Part shown: positions 53,074 to 59,229 of the stretch, piece after piece | Numbering within the stretch: the stretch's first letter is position 1 | Layout: each line of letters starts with the position of its first letter | Source of the DNA: an uncultured Opitutales bacterium | Lineage (GTDB): Bacteria; Verrucomicrobiota; Verrucomicrobiia; Opitutales; Intestinicryptomonadaceae | Reading direction: 5' to 3' | Length of the DNA stretch: 59,229 bases | NCBI GenBank assembly: GCA_944389195.1 | Contig: CALXLM010000010.1 | Location: forward strand, 1-59,229 | Made by a program: the position numbers and the translations under genes | The notes under the pieces: generated by a model | What the model was told of the DNA's origin: nothing | The model's database searches: none | Seen by the model: only the letters and a program-made list of their open reading frames with translations

Positions 53074-53765
53074 AGTTCGTATCCGTCCGGGGCTATAATC
53101 ACCACAAACTCGCCGCGCGCCGGAGAGCTCTCAATTCCGTCCGCCACGTCCGAAAGTTTGCCGACAAAAAACCTTTCAAAAACTTTTGTTATTTCTTTGG
53201 CTACGCACACCGTACGTCCGCCGCCGAATATTTCAACTGCGTCGCGCAGGAATTTGCCGATGCGGTATGGGGATTCGTAAAACACCAAGGTATGGCCGAA
53301 ATCCCTGTATTTTTCAAAAAAGTTCTTTCTCGCCGACGACTTTGCCGGAAGAAAACCCGCAAACATAAACGAATCTGTCGGCAGCCCCGACGCGCTGAGC
53401 GCTGCCACAAACGCACACGCGCCCGGGACGGGAACCACGTTGACGCCCGCCGCGCGGCACGCGCGCACGGCACGGAACCCGGGATCGCTTATGCACGGAG
53501 TGCCGGCGTCGCTGACGAGCGCCACGTTTTTGCCTGATTCAAGCATCTCCAAAATCGCCGAAGCGGCGGCGCGCTCGCGCGAATCCTCGTTTACGAACAT
53601 TTTTTTTGAGACGTCCAAACGCCTTAGCAGCCCGCCTGTGACGCGGGTATCCTCGCACGCCACAACATCGCACGAGCGCAAAATTTCCGCGGCGCGCCTG
53701 GACAAGTCCGACATGTTCCCTATCGGCGTCGCAACCACATATAAAGTTCCCAGCTGATCCGACAT
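53070..53765 (-). CDS. rsmI: 16S rRNA (cytidine1402-2'-O)-methyltransferase
   Basis: RsmI methylates the ribose of C1402 in 16S rRNA using SAM. The start is the ATG at 53765 (MSDQLGTLYVVATPIGNMSD); a longer reading would run through folK. The 231-residue protein has EDTRVTGGLL, LVSDAGTPCISDPGFR (SAM pocket), VPVPGACAFVAALSASGLPT, and FYESPYRIGKFL, all RsmI-typical. It lies 20 bases after folK and overlaps ppx by four, within the TonB-folate operon. Confidence 0.95.
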   Translation of the reverse strand: MSDQLGTLYVVATPIGNMSDLSRRAAEILRSCDVVACEDTRVTGGLLRRLDVSKKMFVNEDSRERAAASAILEMLESGKNVALVSDAGTPCISDPGFRAVRACRAAGVNVVPVPGACAFVAALSASGLPTDSFMFAGFLPAKSSARKNFFEKYRDFGHTLVFYESPYRIGKFLRDAVEIFGGGRTVCVAKEITKVFERFFVGKLSDVADGIESSPARGEFVVIIAPDGYEL

Positions 53766-53785
53766 TTTTTTGTCTATAAGAGATT

Positions 53786-54268
53786 CTAAAACGACGAAAA
53801 CGCCCTGAATTTTCTTTGCGCACTTTTGAGCGTGCCCGACACGTCGCAGCAAAAATCGACAGCCATGAATTCGGAGAATATGTCCAAAAGCGGCGAGATC
53901 ACGAAGTCTCGTTCGCTCCAACGCGGGTGTGGTATCCGGAGAATGTCGCTCGATACCGTCTTGCCTTCGTAAAAAATTATGTCGATGTCTATCTCTCTCG
54001 GACCATTGGGAAACGTGCGCACGCGCCCGATCGCCGCCTCGGCGTCCTTGCAAAAACCCAAAAGCTCCAACGGCTCAAAATGCGTCTCGCACAATACGGC
54101 CGCGTTTAGGAAATAGCGCTGGTCACCGTATCCGACCGGCGGAGTCTCGTAAATTTTCGAACGCAATAAAACGCGCGAAAATTTCTCTATTTCCGCCACG
54201 GCGCGCACAATATTTTCCCGGCGGTTTCCCACATTGGAACCGAGCGCAAGCACTATCTTTTTTTCCAT
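53786..54268 (-). CDS. folK: 2-amino-4-hydroxy-6-hydroxymethyldihydropteridine diphosphokinase
   Basis: FolK pyrophosphorylates 6-hydroxymethyl-dihydropterin, the substrate of FolP. The 160-residue protein has LALGSNVGNR, SKIYETPPVGYGDQRYFLNA, TFPNGPREIDIDIIFY with the catalytic Arg/Asp pair, and HPRWSERDFVISPLLDI. The ATG at 54268 is used; a GTG at 54274 overlapping the folB stop (GTGA) is an alternative. folP, folB and folK are consecutive here. Confidence 0.94.
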   Translation of the reverse strand: MEKKIVLALGSNVGNRRENIVRAVAEIEKFSRVLLRSKIYETPPVGYGDQRYFLNAAVLCETHFEPLELLGFCKDAEAAIGRVRTFPNGPREIDIDIIFYEGKTVSSDILRIPHPRWSERDFVISPLLDIFSEFMAVDFCCDVSGTLKSAQRKFRAFSSF

Positions 54269-54270
54269 TT

Positions 54271-54648
54271 TCACTGCGATATATATTGTTCCCGTTTTCT
54301 GAATATGCGAGCAGAAATTCTTTCGAAGTCGTACCCGATGTCAGTTCCTATTTTAGCGACTTCAACCTCAACCGCGCGCAAATTCGCAAAACGGACAAAC
54401 AGCCTGTATGCAATCGTATCGGCAAGCTTCTCGATAAGCCTAACGCTTTCCCCAGCTATAACGCCCTCGACTATAGCGGCCGCCGAGGGATAGTCCACGG
54501 TATCGGACAGTTCGTCGGTCTTTGCAGCGTTATTTAGCGGGAGAAACAGCCTTAGCGACACCTCAAATTCGGTAAGCGTCTCGCGTTCGGCCGCATAGCA
54601 GCCGTGTTTGCCTTTTAGCCTTATTTTTTCTATCCTTATTTCGTCCAT
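54271..54648 (-). CDS. folB: dihydroneopterin aldolase
   Basis: FolB cleaves dihydroneopterin to 6-hydroxymethyl-dihydropterin and glycolaldehyde. The start at 54648 (MDEIRIEKIRLKGKHGCYAA) gives the family's usual beginning with the GxHG motif and Glu; a longer frame would overlap folP heavily. The 125-residue protein has the catalytic Lys in LIEKLADTIAYRLF, and VEVEVAKIG near the end. It overlaps folP by 13 bases and folK by about four. Confidence 0.9.
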   Translation of the reverse strand: MDEIRIEKIRLKGKHGCYAAERETLTEFEVSLRLFLPLNNAAKTDELSDTVDYPSAAAIVEGVIAGESVRLIEKLADTIAYRLFVRFANLRAVEVEVAKIGTDIGYDFERISARIFRKREQYISQ

Positions 54649-55481
54649 TTCAAAATCTCCCGGGCCACCTTTGCGGCAGCCGCGTTTTTTGCAACATCGT
54701 GCACACGTACAATATCGGCCGATTTCATCGCCGATGAAATCGCCGTCACCGCGACGGTCGCCGCATCGCGCACATCCATGCTCTCCCCCACTAGCGCCGC
54801 AAGAGACGACTTCCTTGAAACGCCCAGCAACACGGCGCACCCGAACTTTCTCAGCTCGCCCAACCGCGCCAGTATCTCAAAATTTTGTTCCTCCGTCTTT
54901 CCGAAACCGAAACCCGGGTCTATTATTATTTTCGAGCGCGGGACGCCCTCGTTTTCGACGAACGAAACGATATCCGACAATCCGTCCATAAGAAAGTCAA
55001 AAAAGTTTTCCCCGCAATCCTCCCCGCGCGAATTATGGACCGCCACAATCGGACACCCGCGTTCAGCCGCAAGCTCCGCCATCGGGCAGCGTCTGCCGGA
55101 ACGGGCCACAATAACGTCGTTTATTATATCCGCTCCCTTCTCAAGTGCTGCTCGAGCGGTTTCAGGCTTGTATGTATCTACCGATATCGGGATTTTCGGA
55201 AAGGCTCTCCGCACCGCCTCGAGCTGCGGAACGAGCAAATTGAGTTCCTCTTCCACGCCAATGGGCGCGGCGGAAGGGCGCGTGGACTCCGCCCCCATAT
55301 CTATAATCGCGGCGCCTTCGGAAATCATTTTTGACGCCGCGGCCACCGCGGCCTCGGGCGTCATATACCTTCCGCCGTCTGAAAACGAATCACGCGAAAC
55401 GTTCAAAACGCCCATGATAAGGGGGAAAGCGCTCGCAAGCGAAAATTCTCTTCCCTTTATGTCAGTCCAAGCCCGATACAT
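54636..55481 (-). CDS. folP: dihydropteroate synthase
   Basis: FolP joins 4-aminobenzoate to 6-hydroxymethyl-dihydropterin diphosphate; it is the sulfonamide target. The 281-residue protein has LIMGVLNVSRDSFSDGG, IDMGAESTRPSA, PISVDTYKPE, IIIDPGFGFGKTEEQN and LLGVSRKSSL, and near the end RVHDV. The usual MHM region reads VAVHNSRGED. It overlaps the preceding TPR gene by 20 bases, tying folate synthesis to the TonB genes upstream. Confidence 0.95.
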   Translation of the reverse strand: MYRAWTDIKGREFSLASAFPLIMGVLNVSRDSFSDGGRYMTPEAAVAAASKMISEGAAIIDMGAESTRPSAAPIGVEEELNLLVPQLEAVRRAFPKIPISVDTYKPETARAALEKGADIINDVIVARSGRRCPMAELAAERGCPIVAVHNSRGEDCGENFFDFLMDGLSDIVSFVENEGVPRSKIIIDPGFGFGKTEEQNFEILARLGELRKFGCAVLLGVSRKSSLAALVGESMDVRDAATVAVTAISSAMKSADIVRVHDVAKNAAAAKVAREILKWTK

Positions 55482-56706
55482 ACGATTTCAACGATTTTAC
55501 ATATTCAGAAATTTCCGCGGAAGGATATTTTTTCTCAATGGCGCGTGCCCGCGCCAACGCGCCAACGCAGTCTCCGGACGACAAAGAGGCGCGCATCATT
55601 CCGTACAGAGCCAAACGCTCGAAACGCGGGTCGGCAGCGGCACAATAATAAAGCGCTTCGGCCTTCGGGAAATCGCCCAATTCAATGCATACTCCGGCGA
55701 GCTTGCAGGCGGCGTAGGCATCGCCAGGGACGGCGGCCAGATATTTTTCCAAACTTTTTTTCGCGCCCCCAAGGTCTCCGCTTCCCGCCTTTGAAAGTCC
55801 TTCTATTTTGCATCGCTCGTGCCCTGACAATCGGGCGGAAACCGCGAGCGCCCCGTCGAAATCCCCGGAATTCAACATGGCATAGGCGGCATTTGCAATA
55901 GACGCTTCGCGACCGGCTGCGGCGTAGCGTTCGGCCGCCTCAGAGTAAAGTCCCTCGCGGAACAAAAGGTCTCCCATAAACGCCGCGTCCGAATTTTCCG
56001 CCGAGCCCGATTTTTCCAAAATTTTAAAGGCCGCAACTGCCGCGCAATAATCGCCGCGGCGGGCCCTCGACTTCCCGAGAAGCCGAAGTGCGCGGGCGTC
56101 CAAGTTTCCTTCCGACAACAGACGTTTCGCGACCGTCTCGCACTCTTCAAAACGGCCGAGTTCATAAAGGAAAACCGCCTTTGCCAGAAGCGCGTCCCGA
56201 TTGTTTTCGTCATAAAGCAGGGCCTGATTGCAAAAATTGAGCGCTGCGGAATTATCAGACATTCCCGCCGCCCTTGAAGCCAGCCATAAAAGCGTCGGAA
56301 CATCGGAACCTCCGGAAAGAGCGAGGGTTTTGCGCATCTCCAAAAACGCGTCGCTTTCCCTTCCGAGCCCCGAAAGCGCAAACGCGAGGTTCTTTTGCGC
56401 CATAAAAAACGACGGCAGAATTTCAAGGGCCTTTCTATAACTTTTCACCGCCGACTCCGCATCGGAAGCCCTCATCTGCGCATTGCCCAAATTGAACCAT
56501 ATTGCGCTTCCCGCCCATTTGCGGCCTGAAGCCTCTGAAAGAATTTCGAGCGCCCGACCGTTTTCGGTCGCCTCCGCAGCCGCCTTAATGGCCTCGGCCT
56601 CCCTGGGAGTCACCGAGGGGGAGCGCCCGAACGCCGAATCCTGTGCAAAGCAAGCAGCAAACGGCACGGCGGCCGCGCAAATACAAAAAGCAACTATTCT
56701 TTTCAT
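55462..56706 (-). CDS. periplasmic TPR-repeat protein of the TonB operon
   Basis: The 414-residue protein begins with a signal peptide (MKRIVAFCICAAAVPFAACF) and consists of about ten TPR-like helical hairpins. Good copies include AIWFNLGNAQMRASDAESAV, SYRKALEILPSFFMAQKNLA and NRDALLAKAVFLYELGRFEE. Proteins of this kind lie at the end of Vibrio TonB2/TtpC clusters. It overlaps tonB by four bases (ATGA) and folP by 20. Its precise role is not known; a scaffold in the periplasm is likely. Confidence 0.85.
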   Translation of the reverse strand: MKRIVAFCICAAAVPFAACFAQDSAFGRSPSVTPREAEAIKAAAEATENGRALEILSEASGRKWAGSAIWFNLGNAQMRASDAESAVKSYRKALEILPSFFMAQKNLAFALSGLGRESDAFLEMRKTLALSGGSDVPTLLWLASRAAGMSDNSAALNFCNQALLYDENNRDALLAKAVFLYELGRFEECETVAKRLLSEGNLDARALRLLGKSRARRGDYCAAVAAFKILEKSGSAENSDAAFMGDLLFREGLYSEAAERYAAAGREASIANAAYAMLNSGDFDGALAVSARLSGHERCKIEGLSKAGSGDLGGAKKSLEKYLAAVPGDAYAACKLAGVCIELGDFPKAEALYYCAAADPRFERLALYGMMRASLSSGDCVGALARARAIEKKYPSAEISEYVKSLKSYVSGLD

Positions 56707-57374
56707 TGTCTTATTTTAAACGGTATTGGAAGCACAAACTTGGCTCGCACCCGCTCGCCGTTTTTCGTTGGAGGCTCGTATTTGAGCTTCGAAGCCGCCG
56801 ACACCGCGCTGTCGACAAAAGCCGCGTTTGTGAAATCGGCGACGGAAACGACCTCGAGGCTCCCGTCCTCGTCTATGACGACATTCAAAAGCACTTCCCC
56901 CTCGACGCCCCTTCTGAGCAAATCGGATGGATATTTTACATGCGCGCTGTTGAGGCGGCGGGGAATTTTATCGAGCGAAGACAGCTCGAAAGCCTCGAAT
57001 TTTCCCCCGTCCGGCAATCCAGGAACGACGCCCCCGAACAAGTCGAACCCAAGCTCGCCGCGCGAAGACAAATCCGGAAGCTTCACTCCGACAGACGAGA
57101 AATCCAAAGCAGGCTCTCGGATTTCCGAAGGCGGATTGTCCGAAAACGGCGGCACGCGCACGGGCTTTGGCGCGGAGGAAGCCCCGGAAGGCTTAACCTC
57201 GGAGTGACCTCCGGAAGCCCTCGAATAAACCCTGACAAGCCTGTCTTCGGAAGGTTTTGATACTTCCACAAGAGCAACGGAAAGAGGCAGAATTGAGAAC
57301 GATGCAAACGCCAGTAGCAAAGCGCAAGCCAAGCTTTGCGCCCCGTACGACTTTACCTCGAACGTATCCTTCAT
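56703..57374 (-). CDS. tonB: TonB family energy transducer
   Basis: TonB carries proton-motive energy from ExbB/ExbD to outer-membrane receptors. The 223-residue protein has one N-terminal membrane anchor (LACALLLAFASFSILPLSVA), a Pro/Ser-rich periplasmic region, and the C-terminal domain KIPRRLNSAHVKYPSDLLRR followed by GVEGEVLLNVVIDEDGSLEV and the AVSAASKLKYEPPTKNGERV strand-helix. It overlaps exbD and the TPR gene by four bases each. The receptors it drives are not in the window. Confidence 0.92.
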   Translation of the reverse strand: MKDTFEVKSYGAQSLACALLLAFASFSILPLSVALVEVSKPSEDRLVRVYSRASGGHSEVKPSGASSAPKPVRVPPFSDNPPSEIREPALDFSSVGVKLPDLSSRGELGFDLFGGVVPGLPDGGKFEAFELSSLDKIPRRLNSAHVKYPSDLLRRGVEGEVLLNVVIDEDGSLEVVSVADFTNAAFVDSAVSAASKLKYEPPTKNGERVRAKFVLPIPFKIRQ

Positions 57375-57775
57375 TTTTTATCAGCCGAAACGTATATTTC
57401 ATCCGCCCCGCAGGATTTTGCGCAATCCATAACAGCCACAATAGCAGACAGCGGGGCGTCGCCGTCGCCGCGCAAAACGACCGACCTGTTTGACGCCATA
57501 TGCCCGCGCAAAACCGACTCCAACTCTCCGAGCGTGACAGTCCTTCCATAAACCGAAATGCTGGAATCGGACCCAACCACCACCGTCAGCGGTTTCGACT
57601 CGACCGCCGTTGCGGTCTCGGCGCGCGGCACGTCCACCTTCAAGGCATCGCCGTCAGCAAAAACCATTGTCACGATGAAAAAAATAAGCAGTATAAAAAT
57701 AACGTCTATCAGCGGCGAAATGTTTATCGACTCCGCCGCGTTTTCCTCCTGAAATCTGGGTCTGCGAAGGCTCAC
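57371..57775 (-). CDS. exbD: ExbD/TolR biopolymer transport protein
   Basis: The GTG at 57775 (VSLRRPRFQEENAAESINIS) overlaps the exbB stop as GTGA and gives a normal 134-residue ExbD; a longer reading would extend through exbB. It has the single membrane helix LIDVIFILLIFFIVTMVF with the essential Asp, then the periplasmic domain with LTVVVGSDSSISVYGRTVTL and an SNRSVVLRGDGDAPLSAIVA stretch. It forms the proton channel with ExbB. Confidence 0.92.
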   Translation of the reverse strand: MSLRRPRFQEENAAESINISPLIDVIFILLIFFIVTMVFADGDALKVDVPRAETATAVESKPLTVVVGSDSSISVYGRTVTLGELESVLRGHMASNRSVVLRGDGDAPLSAIVAVMDCAKSCGADEIYVSADKK

Positions 57776-58320
57776 GCAAAACTCCCCCTTATGAGCCAAG
57801 CCTCGCGCTTTGCCAGATTTATAAGAAGCGTCTGCGTCTGCGCCGAAGCTATCATTGTTATAATCCACGCCGGTATTGCCGCCACAAGCCCCGCCTGCGT
57901 CGTTATCAGCGCCGACGAAATACCGTCGGCCACGTCGCCGAAAGAGTAAGCCGCCGACGCTATAGAAAGCATCATACCCGAAACCGTGCCCAAAAGGCCT
58001 ATCAGCGGAGCTACGGACGATAGTATTTTCAGCATCAGCAGCCTGCGTTCCACGCCCGCAAGCAACTCTATCCTTAAGCGCCCGAAAGCGCTCTTGATTT
58101 CGCCCGAAGCCCCGTTCCCGTCAAAGAATCCGTCAGACAAAAAAGCCCGGTAAGCCCGCATAAAAGAATCGTGGTTGGAACACACGCGGTTTAAGCGCCG
58201 CATTCTAAAGCATATTTTAAATCCGCTGAAATACAGATACACGGCGAGAACGGCGAGCGGATACATTAAAATTCCGCCCGATTCGAAAATTTCAAAGAAA
58301 AGCGAAAAGAATTTTTCCAT
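57772..58320 (-). CDS. exbB: ExbB/TolQ proton channel protein, short form
   Basis: The 182-residue protein has three membrane segments (GGILMYPLAVLAVYLYFSGF, SVAPLIGLLGTVSGMMLSIA and GLVAAIPAWIITMIASAQTQ), the signature of the MotA/TolQ/ExbB family. ALITTQAGLVAAIPAW holds the channel-lining Thr. The ATG at 58320 overlaps the stop of the larger ExbB gene by one base (TGATG). This corresponds to ExbB2 in the Vibrio TonB2 cluster. Confidence 0.92.
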   Translation of the reverse strand: MEKFFSLFFEIFESGGILMYPLAVLAVYLYFSGFKICFRMRRLNRVCSNHDSFMRAYRAFLSDGFFDGNGASGEIKSAFGRLRIELLAGVERRLLMLKILSSVAPLIGLLGTVSGMMLSIASAAYSFGDVADGISSALITTQAGLVAAIPAWIITMIASAQTQTLLINLAKREAWLIRGSFA

Positions 58321-59229
58321 CAACTTTTATTGGCCGCCAAAAACGACGACGCCAGTTTCTCCATGTCCGAAAGAACGCCTTTCGCCCTGCGCGAAAGAAT
58401 AGCGTGCGCCACAAATGCCGGTATCGCCACGATAAGACCGTATTCTGTCGTTATGAGAGCCTCGCTTATCCCCGCACTTACAAACTGCGCCTGCCCAGCC
58501 CCCAGCGCCGATAAATCGGAAAACGTTTTTATGATGCCCGTCACGGTCCCGAGCAGTCCGAAAAGCGGCGCAACTGCGGCGCTCACCGAAAGTACCGAAA
58601 GCCCGCCGAAAAGCCTCTCTCCCGCCGACAACATGCGCTCGTACGAAATCTCCTCGAGCAGCGAGGCGCTCAAAGCGCGCGATTTTACAAGCTCCCCCAA
58701 AAGCCCGGAATACGGATACCCGCATTCTCCTGCCAGTTTTTCAGCCGCTGAAACGCGGCCGGCCGACAGTTCGTCGAAAATTTTTCTCACGATATTCTTT
58801 GGCGCGCGGCGTATAAAGAAAAACGACGCGAATTTAACCGCGCACACCGCCGCGGACAAAGCGCCGAAAAACAAAATCGGATACATCCATATGCCGCCGA
58901 GGGAAATATCCTCAGCCAACGTGCGGTTCTTTACAGCCGAACTCAGCATGGCTCCGCCAGACACGTCGGCGGGTATCGAGTCCGAACTCCCAGACGCGAA
59001 ATCGCGGATCTGCGGCGCAAGAGACTCCATGTAAAGCACGCCGTCGGGCGTCAGCATGCCGGCAGTTCCCCCGCCGATAAAATACCGGAAACCTCCCACA
59101 CGAAAAGTTTCGCCGTCGAGTTTTTCGCCGGTTTTTACTCTCGACACCGAAGTTTTTGAAAACTCAAGGGGAGAAAAAAGCTCCTTGAACGATTTTAAAA
59201 CTTCGCGCTCGAGGCTTTCCGCGGCATCG
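58320..59229 (-). CDS. large ExbB-type protein (TtpC-like), N-terminus cut by the window edge
   Basis: The visible 302 residues continue open to the edge, with no stop before it. The C-terminal half is an ExbB domain (GGIWMYPILFFGALSAAVCA, VAPLFGLLGTVTGIIKTFSD, ALITTEYGLIVAIPAFVAHA). The preceding part is periplasmic (FRVGGFRYFIGGGTAGMLTP..GVLYMESLAPQI). This matches the long ExbB, TtpC, of Vibrio TonB2 systems, which has an N-terminal coiled coil and a signal peptide, probably off the edge along with a DUF3450 gene. A GTG at 59147 is an unlikely internal start. Confidence 0.85.
   Translation of the reverse strand, partial: DAAESLEREVLKSFKELFSPLEFSKTSVSRVKTGEKLDGETFRVGGFRYFIGGGTAGMLTPDGVLYMESLAPQIRDFASGSSDSIPADVSGGAMLSSAVKNRTLAEDISLGGIWMYPILFFGALSAAVCAVKFASFFFIRRAPKNIVRKIFDELSAGRVSAAEKLAGECGYPYSGLLGELVKSRALSASLLEEISYERMLSAGERLFGGLSVLSVSAAVAPLFGLLGTVTGIIKTFSDLSALGAGQAQFVSAGISEALITTEYGLIVAIPAFVAHAILSRRAKGVLSDMEKLASSFLAANKS

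Noticed and set aside
53766-54053. Long N-terminal extension of rsmI
   Set aside because: The extension is folK read in another frame; family length and start motif fit the ATG at 53765.
54649-54840. Long N-terminal extension of folB
   Set aside because: It overlaps folP out of frame; the FolB family starts at MDEIRIEKIRLKG.
54778-55794. 338-residue plus-strand frame opposite folP and the TPR gene
   Set aside because: Antisense to certain folP; no motif, Ser-rich shadow composition.

Overview
The window looks like chromosomal DNA from a member of the Verrucomicrobiota, probably near Opitutae. This is an inference from gene content, not from a marker-gene comparison. The supporting signs are a PEP-CTERM-anchored surface protein, a run of five pseudopilins resembling the Verru_Chthon cassette, a long-form IspG, secreted glycoside hydrolases, pyruvate phosphate dikinase together with a K+-dependent-type membrane pyrophosphatase, and a CdsA with a non-classical signature. 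There is no plasmid backbone, integrase, insertion sequence, phage module or CRISPR array.

Left end (1-6.1 kb): two divergent secreted YD-repeat proteins share an AT-rich promoter region. One runs off the window; the other (452-2908) ends without an Rhs core or toxin domain. An 867-base gene-free stretch follows, then a secreted DUF4832 glycosidase-like protein, an 800-base AT-rich gene-free stretch and tRNA-Leu(CAA). From 6.2 to 11.5 kb on the minus strand lie glnD, a DUF2238 membrane protein, a Fsr-type fosmidomycin-resistance exporter and a nucleoside deoxyribosyltransferase-like protein. From 11.6 to 14.0 kb on the plus strand lie a LysM protein, a Nudix hydrolase, a DciA/DUF721 protein and a nitrilase-superfamily amidase.

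Middle (14.3-35 kb): a minus-strand block runs argH-obgE-five pseudopilins-acidic two-domain unknown. ppdK follows on the plus strand behind a structured leader. A GH16 enzyme, the membrane pyrophosphatase hppA, a large Pmp-like PEP-CTERM protein and a clan GH-D alpha-galactosidase gene broken by an in-frame TAA and a frameshift all lie on the minus strand. guaB is on the plus strand.

Right half (35.7-50 kb, plus strand): pgk-tpiA, the SRP RNA, then uppS-cdsA-dxr-rseP-ispG (isoprenoid and envelope operon), then gyrB-gyrA. These units are set off by clear intrinsic terminators. An HSL-type esterase and a secreted nucleoside hydrolase converge near 51 kb.

Right end (52.1-59.2 kb, minus strand): a tightly overlapped operon reads large ExbB (cut by the window edge)-ExbB-ExbD-TonB-TPR-folP-folB-folK-rsmI-ppx. 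The first five genes match the gene order of the Vibrio TonB2/TtpC energy-transduction system, here joined to folate biosynthesis.

As a whole, the genes describe a polysaccharide-degrading Gram-negative cell with a PPi-linked glycolysis (PpdK making PEP, HppA using PPi), MEP-pathway isoprenoids feeding undecaprenyl phosphate, and TonB-driven outer-membrane transport. The most unusual items are the pseudopilin operon with its unknown partner, the ppdK leader, the broken alpha-galactosidase with a slippery heptamer at its frameshift, and the TonB-folate operon.
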